Of a DNA stretch of 64,000 nt, positions 41,273-54,977 are shown in pieces; the stretch's first letter is position 1, and each line of letters opens with the position of its first letter. Location of the stretch: the NCBI GenBank assembly GCA_035771165.1, contig JAWNZC010000114.1, positions 2,080,001-2,144,000 of the forward strand, given 5' to 3'. The translations under genes and the position numbers were made by a program. Source of the stretch: Paragorgia papillata (lineage: Eukaryota > Cnidaria > Anthozoa > Scleralcyonacea > Coralliidae). The notes under the pieces were generated by a model that saw nothing but the letters and a program-made list of their open reading frames with translations, had not been told where the DNA came from and did no database searches.

Positions 41273-43847
41273 CAGAGGCGGATCCAGAGGGTTGCTATCG
41301 TTGCTCAAGCAACGGTCAGAATTTCCAGATTAATTTTATATTCAGTCTTTTGGCGAGTATTTTTGCGCACCAACATCTTTAAAATAAACATATTCAGTCA
41401 AATATTATAATTTTTAGTGCCTGGCCACGTTAATAAAATTCGTATTTTTCAATCACTTCAGGGCCGCTGCGCGATTATTTGCGCGAGAAATGCCGTGAGT
41501 TGGGTGTCTATTTTCGCGCCCATATTAAATTGAATTCTCTCCGAAACCCGAGAACACCCGAGCCTACCTAATTAAGCCTGTGTAGCGGCCCTCATCTTTG
41601 GGTACTGACTTAGTTAGCATCAGCTAAACGTGACTGCGCAAATGGCGGGAGCAACGGTTGATGCTAAATTTAGCCTTTTCTGAGCAACAGCAAAGGATGC
41701 TGACCAATCAAATGATCAGATTCAGTATGCTGAGCAACGGTGAGCAACGGTAGAGAAATAAGCCAATCAAGTAGCTATATTTTTCGGGTCTCCAGTGATG
41801 CTAAGTAGCAGCGTACTGCTTGGTGACTTATCACTCGTTCAGTGTTGGTGTTCTACTTCTACTGTTTAATATTTTCAGTTCGCAATGACTTCGAACAACG
41901 CTTAATTACAACGATCGTTTGATGTATTTGATGGGAGTTATTCATCTGCGGTAAAACAGGATCTAAATGTTTCTTTGTGTATTAAGTTCGCGTCGCGATC
42001 GCGCGACGGCGACGCTACAGTTTCCCCACAGCCAGGAATCGCACTACCAAGACCACTACGAGTCTACTGCAGTATAAAGGTTAGCGTATTAAATGCTTAT
42101 GAATAATATATAATAATGCTAATCAGCCAGGGCATGTTTAATTATTTCAACTACACAACACAGTTAATGTAAATGAGTATGAGACTATGAGTAGAGATAG
42201 TATCAAATTATGTCTGTCTGATATTTAAATATGTCTCGGTTTAAAGTAAGTGTAAATCTTGGTGATTTATGCGTCTTATGAGAACAGAGTGGTTGATGGT
42301 TTGTTTAATACTAAGCTAGCTTTATATATTTCAGTCTGGTTATTTACGTTCTATTTTTGATCTATAAAGCAGAGTCTGCTGTCTGCATAGATAATGTATA
42401 CTGTATGTAATGTATTTTAGTATAAACCAGTTAGTACAAATTCTGCTTTCTGATTGGCTGAGCTACTCGCTGTCTATTGATAATAGACCACTAGTAGCAA
42501 GAGTCAATTATTCACAAATGAAAAACAATGGCAGAAACTTGCATTTTGTCGAGGTAATATACGTACTGTGTCTGACTACTCTGGTTTATGCAGGAATACT
42601 AGTTGCCAACAATTAGACAACTTGCCTTTATGAGTGACTCAACTGCACCTCATTGACTATCTGCTCACAGACAACTCGGGTTCATTTGGTTAATTATTAG
42701 TATTAATTACTTGTGCAAAGTGTGTCCTGATTTTGAAATTTTCAATATGTTAATAAAAATGCTGTATGGTAAATGTGGAATATTATTGAACCCTTTGTTT
42801 ACCAGGGGTTTTCTTTTGCTAATAGAATTATCTGGTGTTAGCTATCTAAAATCAATGTAATTAAAAACTTGAAAGTTCTGTTCATAAATAAAGGATTAAG
42901 CAATTCTTGGCTGAGTAAAGAAGCTGAGAAAATAAAAAAATTATGTATACTGTACATGTATATGATGACCAAGGAAATGTACATGTACTTAATATTGTGC
43001 TATTTGTAGTACTGCATCCAAAAGCACAGGTCTGCACATATTTTAATATACAGTACAAACCTAATCACCCAGCTTGTTAGTGATGAAATATTCTGGGATT
43101 GTTTGAGGCTTTCATTGTGTGACATTTATTATTGGATAATTGTTATATATATCAATAATTTATTGCTCTGGTGAGTCCTAATTTATTGAATGCAAAATTA
43201 TTTTGAATAAATAATATTAAAGCTTTTTATTGTATAATTATGATGTTGTGTTACGTTTTATCTTCTAACACCCATATGTTTAAGTGCCAAATTTCTTGAT
43301 GTGCTGCTTATCCAACACAAGTATTAATTTCCTCAGTTTGTGGTGTGGTGTTCAAACTACTATACACTTTGCTGATCAACCATGAAGTATTATATAGTGC
43401 CCTTCACGAGCTGGTTCTTTTTACAAATAAAAGTCTGGGGGTAATTTAGTAGTTATTGATTTAGTCATATAATGATAATTTATAGTATTGCTTCCATACA
43501 AGATAGTATGTTATATATAAAATTTCCAAAAATATATACAGTACTTTGCAGTTACCAGCTGATCGTTACTCACGTACTGTGAGTCCGTTGTCGAGTTAGA
43601 GCTAATATTTTTGGGTCATTATAATTTTTCTTAGGCTACCCAGAGACCCTGGAAAGTTGAATTGTTATCTTTAAAATTGAAAAAAGAATCCTTCTGGAGT
43701 AACTTCAAATCACTCTCAAAATGCGGGAAATGCGGTTTTAGAGGTCCTAATTTTCAAAATTTTCCGGGGGGGCATCCCCCGCACCCCCCTAAAAAGTGGA
43801 CCACACCTTACTAGCAACGGTCAGATTTTTTGCTGGATCTGCCCCTG
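41273..43847. mobile_element. hAT-like non-autonomous element, about 2.6 kb
   Basis: The left end CAGAGGCGGATCCAGAGGG and right end CTGGATCTGCCCCTG are inverted. Subterminal AGCAACGGTCAGA occurs at both ends, in direct orientation. A single module (TTATGGACCTTGCTCTC) is present on both sides of the element, so the insertion may have split a tandem repeat. No transposase-like frame seen. Confidence 0.65.
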
Positions 43848-44449
43848 CAGGGTGAAGGTAACCCCTCACCGTTATGGACCTTGCTCTCCGTCGCCTGTGT
43901 GTGCTTCACCGTGGATGAAGTGTGGCCGAGGGGACACCACTTTCCACCCCGATTTCTTTATTAATAGAATTTAAAAATATATATATACAATTTTGGGTTT
44001 GTTCTTTACCTCGCTTTTCATATTACACAAAAACTAAATGATATTTCAACCATAAACTATATTACAAATTGAAGTTCTTTAACAACAACTCTAAATGTTC
44101 TGTATTTATTCTCAAAGGGTGCGGTGGGTGGGGTAACTTCGACTAGATGTTTTGAGGAAGGCGATCAAAACCAGAGTGAGCTATCTTGTTTTTTGACATG
44201 CTTTAGAGCTTATAAGCTTGGGATGTCCGATTTGATTAAGTCATATTAGATGACTTGTGCATGCGCTTCTTTTTTAATACCTTGTTTTTGCCAAATTGCT
44301 AAGAGCAATAAAAGTGACATAACGCAGAAAATGTCATAATTGCGCTATTGCGTGAGAGTATTAAGATGTAGCTTCTCATTAATCCCAATTTATCTAGTTA
44401 ATATAAATTGGCGCTATATATACAGTATATATATATATATATTATAGAT
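43848..44449. other. Unclassified repeat-like spacer
   Basis: Starts with a module shared with 41190-41260 and, more weakly, 40270-40400 (GGTGAAGTGTG, GCGGTGGGTGGGGT). It ends in a short TA run at 44420-44442. Nothing coding seen. Confidence 0.55.
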
Positions 44450-44641
44450 CTGTAGTGAATTTAAGTTTAAATGAAGTAACTCAAGTTTGTCTTTTGTTTT
44501 ACTATTCTGCTCTGCCTCGGTATTGAGCACTCTATGGTCTGTATGACTTCAAACTTGGAGTATTTTACATTGACATGTAAAATAACTGTACTTGTCACAC
44601 TTCCATATATGGACCCTTATCTCTAGATTGCTCAAGTATAC
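44450..44641. repeat. Displaced tail block of the PAQR-copine duplication
   Basis: Nearly identical to copy-1 sequence at about 29618-29822 (TGAATTTAAGTTTAAATGAA ... CTCTAGATTGCTCAAGTA). In copy 1 this block lies before the two blocks found here at 39976-40110 and 40842-40925, so the order is changed. Confidence 0.88.
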
Positions 44642-44649
44642 AACCAACA

Positions 44650-46202
44650 CAGGGGCGGCGCGGAGCGTAAATTATTTGGTATTAGTTGTGGTATATAACG
44701 TAAGGGGGTCTGGGGGTGGATAACGTAGGGGCCATCCACCCCCAGAAAATTAGAGGCTCTGAAATGCAATTTCCAGCATTCTACAGAAGATATTTTTTGA
44801 AAAAATCAAGCGAGATGAAGATCTAAATGCTAAGCATTTTACGCAGTTCGATGACTTCACGACCAAATTAACGGAAACATCCATGGAATTATATTTGTCT
44901 GAGACTGTGATGTGACTAATAGTATTGTAGCGGTACTGATGCGCTGCACGTGTGAATACAGTAGCTTGCGTGATGCGCCGACAATACATATGATCAGCGC
45001 AACGTTTTGCGAACGCAGGCGGCCAAGGTATTAGAATCGCAAAACTAATACCTTGTAGGATTACGTTGTTAGATATACAAATATTCGCATCGTTCTTACC
45101 TTTGAAGGAGGACTTATGCCTTTTTTTTGTTAAATATGGATTCAAGAAGGTTTTCCTTTCGTCAGATAAGTTCTAGTCGCCATATCAAAGCTTCAAAATT
45201 GTTATAAATAATTGCTCTTTGTGTACCATATTATCGGAGTGTTGAACTCCAGTGTTGGGAGCTTTTCCTTGTGAAATAGGCGATACAGCCGATACTACAT
45301 GGATGATTTATATATTGAGATGTTATATATTGTTAATGTAATGAAGTGAAAAGAATTGCAGACTTCTCGCTGCGAAATAAAAGCAGTTTTAAATCGAAAT
45401 AGTAAAGCGTCTGACTTTAAAATATAAATATTGTACCTGTGGTGAAATTTAACACCGAACATCCGCGTTTCTTGTCAAGCCAAGGTATGAGATTCTAATA
45501 CCTTGAGGTCTAAGCCTTTCAAACACTTGTCGCTAAAGTCGCTAAGGTTGTTGCGCGCATCAGCGAGGACGGTACGGTACTGCGGAATTGAAATCAAACA
45601 ATCAAAAACAAAGAGGTTGTTTTCTTCTCTGACGAAGGGCCTTCGCTCGAAACGTTAGATTCCTACGTTCTCTGTTTCGGCAGTATATCTAACCTAAGTT
45701 ACTATATTTCGATTGTTGTTTCAACACTGCCTACGCAGCACGCTACTTTTATTTCACTATTTGGATGTTTTCTTTCATCCGTCTTGTTGGGTTTTGTGCT
45801 GTTGCCATCGCTCTATCTTGATACGAAGCGCAATACACAACTTCTATTCAGGAGTCACAACTGACTTTATTTTGTATATTTCAATCATATATATGTACAA
45901 GGATTTTATATTAAGACTTCCATAAAAGGACTATAATTACTACAGGATATAATGTTATGCTACTTATACCGGAATGCGTGTCATGCATTTCCGAGTGTTC
46001 TTAAACTAATACAATTTATTTTAGCTAAATCTGCTACACATGTTTCACCAGGTGTTAATCACCTTCTTGGAATATCAGAGCATGTGACATATTCTAACAC
46101 GTCTCTGTTCTTGGAATAATTATATTATTTTACAATTCATTTCAATCTGGAGAAAAAAAGGTATTAGACTAATACCTTTAATACCGTAGAGCGCCGCCCC
46201 TG
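44650..46202. mobile_element. hAT-like element, 1.55 kb, source of the satellite unit
   Basis: Inverted ends CAGGGGCGGCGC (44650) and GCGCCGCCCCTG (ending 46202). GGTATTAG/CTAATACC motifs recur inside (near 44678, 45026, 45045, 45497, 46162, 46174). The right 702 bp (45501-46202) is the unit repeated to the end of the window. The minus-strand open frame at 44750-45145 resembles nothing I know. Confidence 0.7.
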
Positions 46203-46440
46203 CCTTGAGGTCTAAGCCTTTCAAACACTTGTCGCTAAAGTCGCTAAGGTTGTTGCGCGCATCAGCGAGGACGGTACGGTACTGCGGAATTGAAATCAAA
46301 CAATCAAAAACAAAGAGGTTGTTTTCTTCTCTGACGAAGGGCCTTCGCTCGAAACGTTAGATTCCTACGTTCTCTGTTTCGGCAGTATATCTAACCTAAG
46401 TTACTATATTTCGATTGTTGTTTCAACACTGCCTACGCAG

Positions 46441-46685
46441 TGTAACAATGCTAATAAGGTACACAGGACAAAATAGATTAGAGTCGGAAATTATGTAGTT
46501 TGTAGATAAGGATAGGAATGTACTGCAGATAAAGAACATTGGAATGTAGATAATGAAACACTGTCAACTATAAGATAAACCACACCTTGTGATAGGATGA
46601 TGATAAAAAGAGAACGTAAAGAATAAAGAGTCAGTTCTGGCTAAGAGTGTTTGTCCGACTAGTCTGAACCCTAGCGCACGCTACA
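46441..46685 (+). repeat. LTR, copy 1 (245 bp)
   Basis: Starts TGTAACAATG and ends GCTACA (TG...CA). It contains a TATA-like GATAAAAAG and AATAAA near the end. A PBS-like stretch follows two bases later. Only one LTR per copy remains. Confidence 0.85.
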
Positions 46686-46733
46686 AATCTGGTGGCAGCG
46701 GTGGGATAAATTCCCTCCCCTTGTAGTGTCAAA

Positions 46734-48494
46734 GACGTTCGTAGTTTTCTGGGGCTAACCGGCTATTACCGACGGTTTATACCTAATTACGCTACGATCT
46801 CTCAACCACTGACAAAACTTACTACTAAGGAATATTGTAACAATTTTAAGTGGACTGACGACTGCAATACGGCCTTTCAAAAGCTGAAAAATCTACTTTG
46901 TTCCGCTCCGTTACTGCATTACCCCAATTTTCACCGAGAGTTTGTGTTACAAACGGATGCTTCGGATGTCGGGGTCGGGGCTGTTCTTTCTCAATATGAC
47001 GATCAGGGAGTCGAACATGTAGTCGCCTATGCATCTAAGAGCCTTTCACCCCGGGAACGCAATTACTCGACCACTGAAAAAGAAGCATTTGCTATTCAGT
47101 TTGGCACACAGCATTTTCGAGTTTATTTGTTAGGACGTAAATTTACAATTGTGACTGACCATCGCGCTTTGACCTGGCTCCACACCATGGAGCCCAAAGG
47201 ACGGGTTGCTCGTTGGCTAATGGATTTACAAGAGTTTGACTTTGACGTGAAACACCGTCCAGGTCGCGTACATAATAACGCCGACGCATTATCGCGACTT
47301 GCGCCACTGCCAGAGGTGGTCCGGAAACTACAAAAAGATGCAATCGAAACTTGTGCAGTAATACTGAATCCGTCTATCAATATTCACGACGCTCAAGAGA
47401 ACGACTCTAGTTTAGCAATGCTGCGTGAACTCAAACTCAACAACAAACCTAGACCAAACTCTCGGCAATTTTCTAATGATCCATATCTTTGTCAAATTCT
47501 GCGACATTATGATAAGCTATTTATTCGTGACGGTATTTTAGTACGGGCACTTGGCCAACGAAGTTCACATCCGAATTATGTCATAGTCATTCCAAAGTCG
47601 TTAACTACCACATGTGTTAAAGCCATGCACGACAACCCATTTGCTGGTCATATGGGAATTACTCGAACTGAAGACCGCATTCGGCAAAGATTTTACTGGC
47701 CTGGAATACGGGCCTCAGTTGAACAATTTATTCACAATTGTACAGCTTGTGCTCAAAGAAAAGCCTCACCGCAAAGTCATAAAGCGCCATTACAAAGTAT
47801 TGAGGTGGGCGAACCATTCACTTTCTGGGCGATGGATTACATGGGACCCCTCCCCGAAACTGCTCGTGGTAACCGCTATATGTTGGTTCTCATGGACCAT
47901 TTTAGTAAATGGTGTGAAGCCTTCCCCACAAAAGATCAAAAGGCAACAACAGTGGCAAGTTTACTTTTAAACAAGGTGTTCAGTCGTTTCGGACCTCCAG
48001 TAGTCCTTCATTCGGATCAGGGCGCTAATTTTGAAAGCAATCTCATGCACGAACTATGCGATATCATGGGCATCGCAAAGACCAGAACCACTGCCTACCA
48101 CCCTCAATGCGATGGCCAGGTAGAGAGGCAAAACAGAACGCTTCAGGACATGCTTTCGGCCTTCGTCTCAAACCATCGAGACGATTGGGATGTATGGGTA
48201 GACCCTGTTGTCTTCGCATATAATTCGAGCCGGCAGGAATCCACAGGTTACTCCCCGTATGAAGTGATTTTTGGAAGGCCCCCTCGAATGCCGCTTGAAC
48301 TAGAGCTAGGAGTACCCTTATCCAACCCAGCAAAACATTCCGAGTATACACGTTGCACGAGACAAATGATTAACGACATTCGAGAAATAGCGCGGAGTAA
48401 CCTTACAAAGGCCAGAGAAGGTCAGGCAAAGCAAACTGCTGTCCAGATGGAAATTTGGACCGAAATGGATAGGACCATACACCATTTTGCATAG
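46734..48494 (+). pseudogene. pol: Ty3/gypsy pol remnant: RT end, RNase H, integrase (frameshifted 3' end)
   Basis: Open for 587 codons, no proper start. Seen: RT thumb motif FLGLTGYYRRFI; RNase H with LQTDASDVG, EKEAFA and TDHRAL; integrase HHCC zinc finger (two His, then CTAC); catalytic core Asp in AMDYMG, Asp in HSDQGANFES and Glu in GQVERQNR. Near 48450-48465 the reading frame shifts, so the usual C-terminal chromatin-side segment continues in another frame (about 48470-48580). The element lacks gag, protease and RT catalytic residues, so it is inactive. Confidence 0.92.
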
Positions 48495-51400
48495 GTTAGG
48501 TGTCAATTACAAACTCAAAAGCAAAGAAGGAAAGGTAAGTATAGTTCACCATGACAACCTCAAGTTGAGCCACATACCAGGCGGAACCGGCAAGGTTGTT
48601 CCTCAAACTCAGTGCTTCCACTTGGCTAAAGCAAAATTTCCTTTTTTTATCCTTCTTTTTTGCAAAATTTCCTTCCCCAAATCTGAAATTTCCTTCCAGT
48701 TGTCCCTCAGCACGCTACTTTTATTTCACTATTTGGATGTTTTCTTTCATCCGTCTTGTTGGGTTTTGTGCTGTTGCCATCGCTCTATCTTGATACGAAG
48801 CGCAATACACAACTTCTATTCAGGAGTCACAACTGACTTTATTTTGTATATTTCAATCATATATATGTACAAGGATTTTATATTAAGACTTCCATAAAAG
48901 GACTATAATTACTACAGGATATAATGTTATGCTACTTATACCGGAATGCGTGTCATGCATTTCCGAGTGTTCTTAAACTAATACAATTTATTTTAGCTAA
49001 ATCTGCTACACATGTTTCACCAGGTGTTAATCACCTTCTTGGAATATCAGAGCATGTGACATATTCTAACACGTCTCTGTTCTTGGAATAATTATATTAT
49101 TTTACAATTCATTTCAATCTGGAGAAAAAAAGGTATTAGACTAATACCTTTAATACCGTAGAGCGCCGCCCCTGCCTTGAGGTCTAAGCCTTTCAAACAC
49201 TTGTCGCTAAAGTCGCTAAGGTTGTTGCGCGCATCAGCGAGGACGGTACGGTACTGCGGAATTGAAATCAAACAATCAAAAACAAAGAGGTTGTTTTCTT
49301 CTCTGACGAAGGGCCTTCGCTCGAAACGTTAGATTCCTACGTTCTCTGTTTCGGCAGTATATCTAACCTAAGTTACTATATTTCGATTGTTGTTTCAACA
49401 CTGCCTACGCAGCACGCTACTTTTATTTCACTATTTGGATGTTTTCTTTCATCCGTCTTGTTGGGTTTTGTGCTGTTGCCATCGCTCTATCTTGATACGA
49501 AGCGCAATACACAACTTCTATTCAGGAGTCACAACTGACTTTATTTTGTATATTTCAATCATATATATGTACAAGGATTTTATATTAAGACTTCCATAAA
49601 AGGACTATAATTACTACAGGATATAATGTTATGCTACTTATACCGGAATGCGTGTCATGCATTTCCGAGTGTTCTTAAACTAATACAATTTATTTTAGCT
49701 AAATCTGCTACACATGTTTCACCAGGTGTTAATCACCTTCTTGGAATATCAGAGCATGTGACATATTCTAACACGTCTCTGTTCTTGGAATAATTATATT
49801 ATTTTACAATTCATTTCAATCTGGAGAAAAAAAGGTATTAGACTAATACCTTTAATACCGTAGAGCGCCGCCCCTGCCTTGAGGTCTAAGCCTTTCAAAC
49901 ACTTGTCGCTAAAGTCGCTAAGGTTGTTGCGCGCATCAGCGAGGACGGTACGGTACTGCGGAATTGAAATCAAACAATCAAAAACAAAGAGGTTGTTTTC
50001 TTCTCTGACGAAGGGCCTTCGCTCGAAACGTTAGATTCCTACGTTCTCTGTTTCGGCAGTATATCTAACCTAAGTTACTATATTTCGATTGTTGTTTCAA
50101 CACTGCCTACGCAGCACGCTACTTTTATTTCACTATTTGGATGTTTTCTTTCATCCGTCTTGTTGGGTTTTGTGCTGTTGCCATCGCTCTATCTTGATAC
50201 GAAGCGCAATACACAACTTCTATTCAGGAGTCACAACTGACTTTATTTTGTATATTTCAATCATATATATGTACAAGGATTTTATATTAAGACTTCCATA
50301 AAAGGACTATAATTACTACAGGATATAATGTTATGCTACTTATACCGGAATGCGTGTCATGCATTTCCGAGTGTTCTTAAACTAATACAATTTATTTTAG
50401 CTAAATCTGCTACACATGTTTCACCAGGTGTTAATCACCTTCTTGGAATATCAGAGCATGTGACATATTCTAACACGTCTCTGTTCTTGGAATAATTATA
50501 TTATTTTACAATTCATTTCAATCTGGAGAAAAAAAGGTATTAGACTAATACCTTTAATACCGTAGAGCGCCGCCCCTGCCTTGAGGTCTAAGCCTTTCAA
50601 ACACTTGTCGCTAAAGTCGCTAAGGTTGTTGCGCGCATCAGCGAGGACGGTACGGTACTGCGGAATTGAAATCAAACAATCAAAAACAAAGAGGTTGTTT
50701 TCTTCTCTGACGAAGGGCCTTCGCTCGAAACGTTAGATTCCTACGTTCTCTGTTTCGGCAGTATATCTAACCTAAGTTACTATATTTCGATTGTTGTTTC
50801 AACACTGCCTACGCAGCACGCTACTTTTATTTCACTATTTGGATGTTTTCTTTCATCCGTCTTGTTGGGTTTTGTGCTGTTGCCATCGCTCTATCTTGAT
50901 ACGAAGCGCAATACACAACTTCTATTCAGGAGTCACAACTGACTTTATTTTGTATATTTCAATCATATATATGTACAAGGATTTTATATTAAGACTTCCA
51001 TAAAAGGACTATAATTACTACAGGATATAATGTTATGCTACTTATACCGGAATGCGTGTCATGCATTTCCGAGTGTTCTTAAACTAATACAATTTATTTT
51101 AGCTAAATCTGCTACACATGTTTCACCAGGTGTTAATCACCTTCTTGGAATATCAGAGCATGTGACATATTCTAACACGTCTCTGTTCTTGGAATAATTA
51201 TATTATTTTACAATTCATTTCAATCTGGAGAAAAAAAGGTATTAGACTAATACCTTTAATACCGTAGAGCGCCGCCCCTGCCTTGAGGTCTAAGCCTTTC
51301 AAACACTTGTCGCTAAAGTCGCTAAGGTTGTTGCGCGCATCAGCGAGGACGGTACGGTACTGCGGAATTGAAATCAAACAATCAAAAACAAAGAGGTTGT

Positions 51401-52923
51401 TTTCTTCTCTGACGAAGGGCCTTCGCTCGAAACGTTAGATTCCTACGTTCTCTGTTTCGGCAGTATATCTAACCTAAGTTACTATATTTCGATTGTTGTT
51501 TCAACACTGCCTACGCAGCACGCTACTTTTATTTCACTATTTGGATGTTTTCTTTCATCCGTCTTGTTGGGTTTTGTGCTGTTGCCATCGCTCTATCTTG
51601 ATACGAAGCGCAATACACAACTTCTATTCAGGAGTCACAACTGACTTTATTTTGTATATTTCAATCATATATATGTACAAGGATTTTATATTAAGACTTC
51701 CATAAAAGGACTATAATTACTACAGGATATAATGTTATGCTACTTATACCGGAATGCGTGTCATGCATTTCCGAGTGTTCTTAAACTAATACAATTTATT
51801 TTAGCTAAATCTGCTACACATGTTTCACCAGGTGTTAATCACCTTCTTGGAATATCAGAGCATGTGACATATTCTAACACGTCTCTGTTCTTGGAATAAT
51901 TATATTATTTTACAATTCATTTCAATCTGGAGAAAAAAAGGTATTAGACTAATACCTTTAATACCGTAGAGCGCCGCCCCTGCCTTGAGGTCTAAGCCTT
52001 TCAAACACTTGTCGCTAAAGTCGCTAAGGTTGTTGCGCGCATCAGCGAGGACGGTACGGTACTGCGGAATTGAAATCAAACAATCAAAAACAAAGAGGTT
52101 GTTTTCTTCTCTGACGAAGGGCCTTCGCTCGAAACGTTAGATTCCTACGTTCTCTGTTTCGGCAGTATATCTAACCTAAGTTACTATATTTCGATTGTTG
52201 TTTCAACACTGCCTACGCAGCACGCTACTTTTATTTCACTATTTGGATGTTTTCTTTCATCCGTCTTGTTGGGTTTTGTGCTGTTGCCATCGCTCTATCT
52301 TGATACGAAGCGCAATACACAACTTCTATTCAGGAGTCACAACTGACTTTATTTTGTATATTTCAATCATATATATGTACAAGGATTTTATATTAAGACT
52401 TCCATAAAAGGACTATAATTACTACAGGATATAATGTTATGCTACTTATACCGGAATGCGTGTCATGCATTTCCGAGTGTTCTTAAACTAATACAATTTA
52501 TTTTAGCTAAATCTGCTACACATGTTTCACCAGGTGTTAATCACCTTCTTGGAATATCAGAGCATGTGACATATTCTAACACGTCTCTGTTCTTGGAATA
52601 ATTATATTATTTTACAATTCATTTCAATCTGGAGAAAAAAAGGTATTAGACTAATACCTTTAATACCGTAGAGCGCCGCCCCTGCCTTGAGGTCTAAGCC
52701 TTTCAAACACTTGTCGCTAAAGTCGCTAAGGTTGTTGCGCGCATCAGCGAGGACGGTACGGTACTGCGGAATTGAAATCAAACAATCAAAAACAAAGAGG
52801 TTGTTTTCTTCTCTGACGAAGGGCCTTCGCTCGAAACGTTAGATTCCTACGTTCTCTGTTTCGGCAGTATATCTAACCTAAGTTACTATATTTCGATTGT
52901 TGTTTTCAACACTGCCTACGCAG

Positions 52924-53168
52924 TGTAACAATGCTAATAAGGTACACAGGACAAAATAGATTAGAGTCGGAAATTATGTAGTTTGTAGATAAGGATAGGA
53001 ATGTACTGCAGATAAAGAACATTGGAATGTAGATAATGAAACACTGTCAACTATAAGATAAACCACACCTTGTGATAGGATGATGATAAAAAGAGAACGT
53101 AAAGAATAAAGAGTCAGTTCTGGCTAAGAGTGTTTGTCCGACTAGTCTGAACCCTAGCGCACGCTACA
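52924..53168 (+). repeat. LTR, copy 2
   Basis: Identical by eye to the LTR at 46441-46685. The preceding satellite unit carries one extra T (GTTGTTTTCAAC). Confidence 0.85.
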
Positions 53169-53216
53169 AATCTGGTGGCAGCGGTGGGATAAATTCCCTC
53201 CCCTTGTAGTGTCAAA

Positions 53217-54977
53217 GACGTTCGTAGTTTTCTGGGGCTAACCGGCTATTACCGACGGTTTATACCTAATTACGCTACGATCTCTCAACCACTGACAAAA
53301 CTTACTACTAAGGAATATTGTAACAATTTTAAGTGGACTGACGACTGCAATACGGCCTTTCAAAAGCTGAAAAATCTACTTTGTTCCGCTCCGTTACTGC
53401 ATTACCCCAATTTTCACCGAGAGTTTGTGTTACAAACGGATGCTTCGGATGTCGGGGTCGGGGCTGTTCTTTCTCAATATGACGATCAGGGAGTCGAACA
53501 TGTAGTCGCCTATGCATCTAAGAGCCTTTCACCCCGGGAACGCAATTACTCGACCACTGAAAAAGAAGCATTTGCTATTCAGTTTGGCACACAGCATTTT
53601 CGAGTTTATTTGTTAGGACGTAAATTTACAATTGTGACTGACCATCGCGCTTTGACCTGGCTCCACACCATGGAGCCCAAAGGACGGGTTGCTCGTTGGC
53701 TAATGGATTTACAAGAGTTTGACTTTGACGTGAAACACCGTCCAGGTCGCGTACATAATAACGCCGACGCATTATCGCGACTTGCGCCACTGCCAGAGGT
53801 GGTCCGGAAACTACAAAAAGATGCAATCGAAACTTGTGCAGTAATACTGAATCCGTCTATCAATATTCACGACGCTCAAGAGAACGACTCTAGTTTAGCA
53901 ATGCTGCGTGAACTCAAACTCAACAACAAACCTAGACCAAACTCTCGGCAATTTTCTAATGATCCATATCTTTGTCAAATTCTGCGACATTATGATAAGC
54001 TATTTATTCGTGACGGTATTTTAGTACGGGCACTTGGCCAACGAAGTTCACATCCGAATTATGTCATAGTCATTCCAAAGTCGTTAACTACCACATGTGT
54101 TAAAGCCATGCACGACAACCCATTTGCTGGTCATATGGGAATTACTCGAACTGAAGACCGCATTCGGCAAAGATTTTACTGGCCTGGAATACGGGCCTCA
54201 GTTGAACAATTTATTCACAATTGTACAGCTTGTGCTCAAAGAAAAGCCTCACCGCAAAGTCATAAAGCGCCATTACAAAGTATTGAGGTGGGCGAACCAT
54301 TCACTTTCTGGGCGATGGATTACATGGGACCCCTCCCCGAAACTGCTCGTGGTAACCGCTATATGTTGGTTCTCATGGACCATTTTAGTAAATGGTGTGA
54401 AGCCTTCCCCACAAAAGATCAAAAGGCAACAACAGTGGCAAGTTTACTTTTAAACAAGGTGTTCAGTCGTTTCGGACCTCCAGTAGTCCTTCATTCGGAT
54501 CAGGGCGCTAATTTTGAAAGCAATCTCATGCACGAACTATGCGATATCATGGGCATCGCAAAGACCAGAACCACTGCCTACCACCCTCAATGCGATGGCC
54601 AGGTAGAGAGGCAAAACAGAACGCTTCAGGACATGCTTTCGGCCTTCGTCTCAAACCATCGAGACGATTGGGATGTATGGGTAGACCCTGTTGTCTTCGC
54701 ATATAATTCGAGCCGGCAGGAATCCACAGGTTACTCCCCGTATGAAGTGATTTTTGGAAGGCCCCCTCGAATGCCGCTTGAACTAGAGCTAGGAGTACCC
54801 TTATCCAACCCAGCAAAACATTCCGAGTATACACGTTGCACGAGACAAATGATTAACGACATTCGAGAAATAGCGCGGAGTAACCTTACAAAGGCCAGAG
54901 AAGGTCAGGCAAAGCAAACTGCTGTCCAGATGGAAATTTGGACCGAAATGGATAGGACCATACACCATTTTGCATAG
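53217..54977 (+). pseudogene. pol: Ty3/gypsy pol remnant, copy 2
   Basis: Same 587-codon frame, same RNase H and integrase motifs and the same 3' frameshift as copy 1. The shared defect shows amplification after inactivation. Confidence 0.92.

Larger units (their letters stand above)
46441..48710 (+). mobile_element. Ty3/gypsy retrotransposon fragment, copy 1
   Basis: 2270-bp insert between CTACGCAG and CACGCTAC of a satellite unit. Order: LTR (46441-46685), PBS-like GGTGGCAGCGGTGGGAT, a deletion of gag, protease and most of RT, then RT end, RNase H and integrase, then a short unclassified T-rich tail. No 3' LTR or target duplication. The deletion and the tail are identical in the other copies. 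Confidence 0.93.

Noticed and set aside
41109..41333. Plus-strand 74-codon frame rich in Gly, Ser and Arg
   Set aside because: Spans a repeat module and the end of a hAT-like element; no similarity recognised.
44750..45145. 131-codon minus-strand frame inside the hAT-like element as a transposase remnant
   Set aside because: No hAT transposase motif or dimerisation domain was recognised, and the composition looks random.
45631..45680. Calling the CTGACGA...GAAAC element of the 702-bp unit an active hammerhead ribozyme
   Set aside because: The core matches, but no stem I partner could be found by eye; reported only as a hypothesis.
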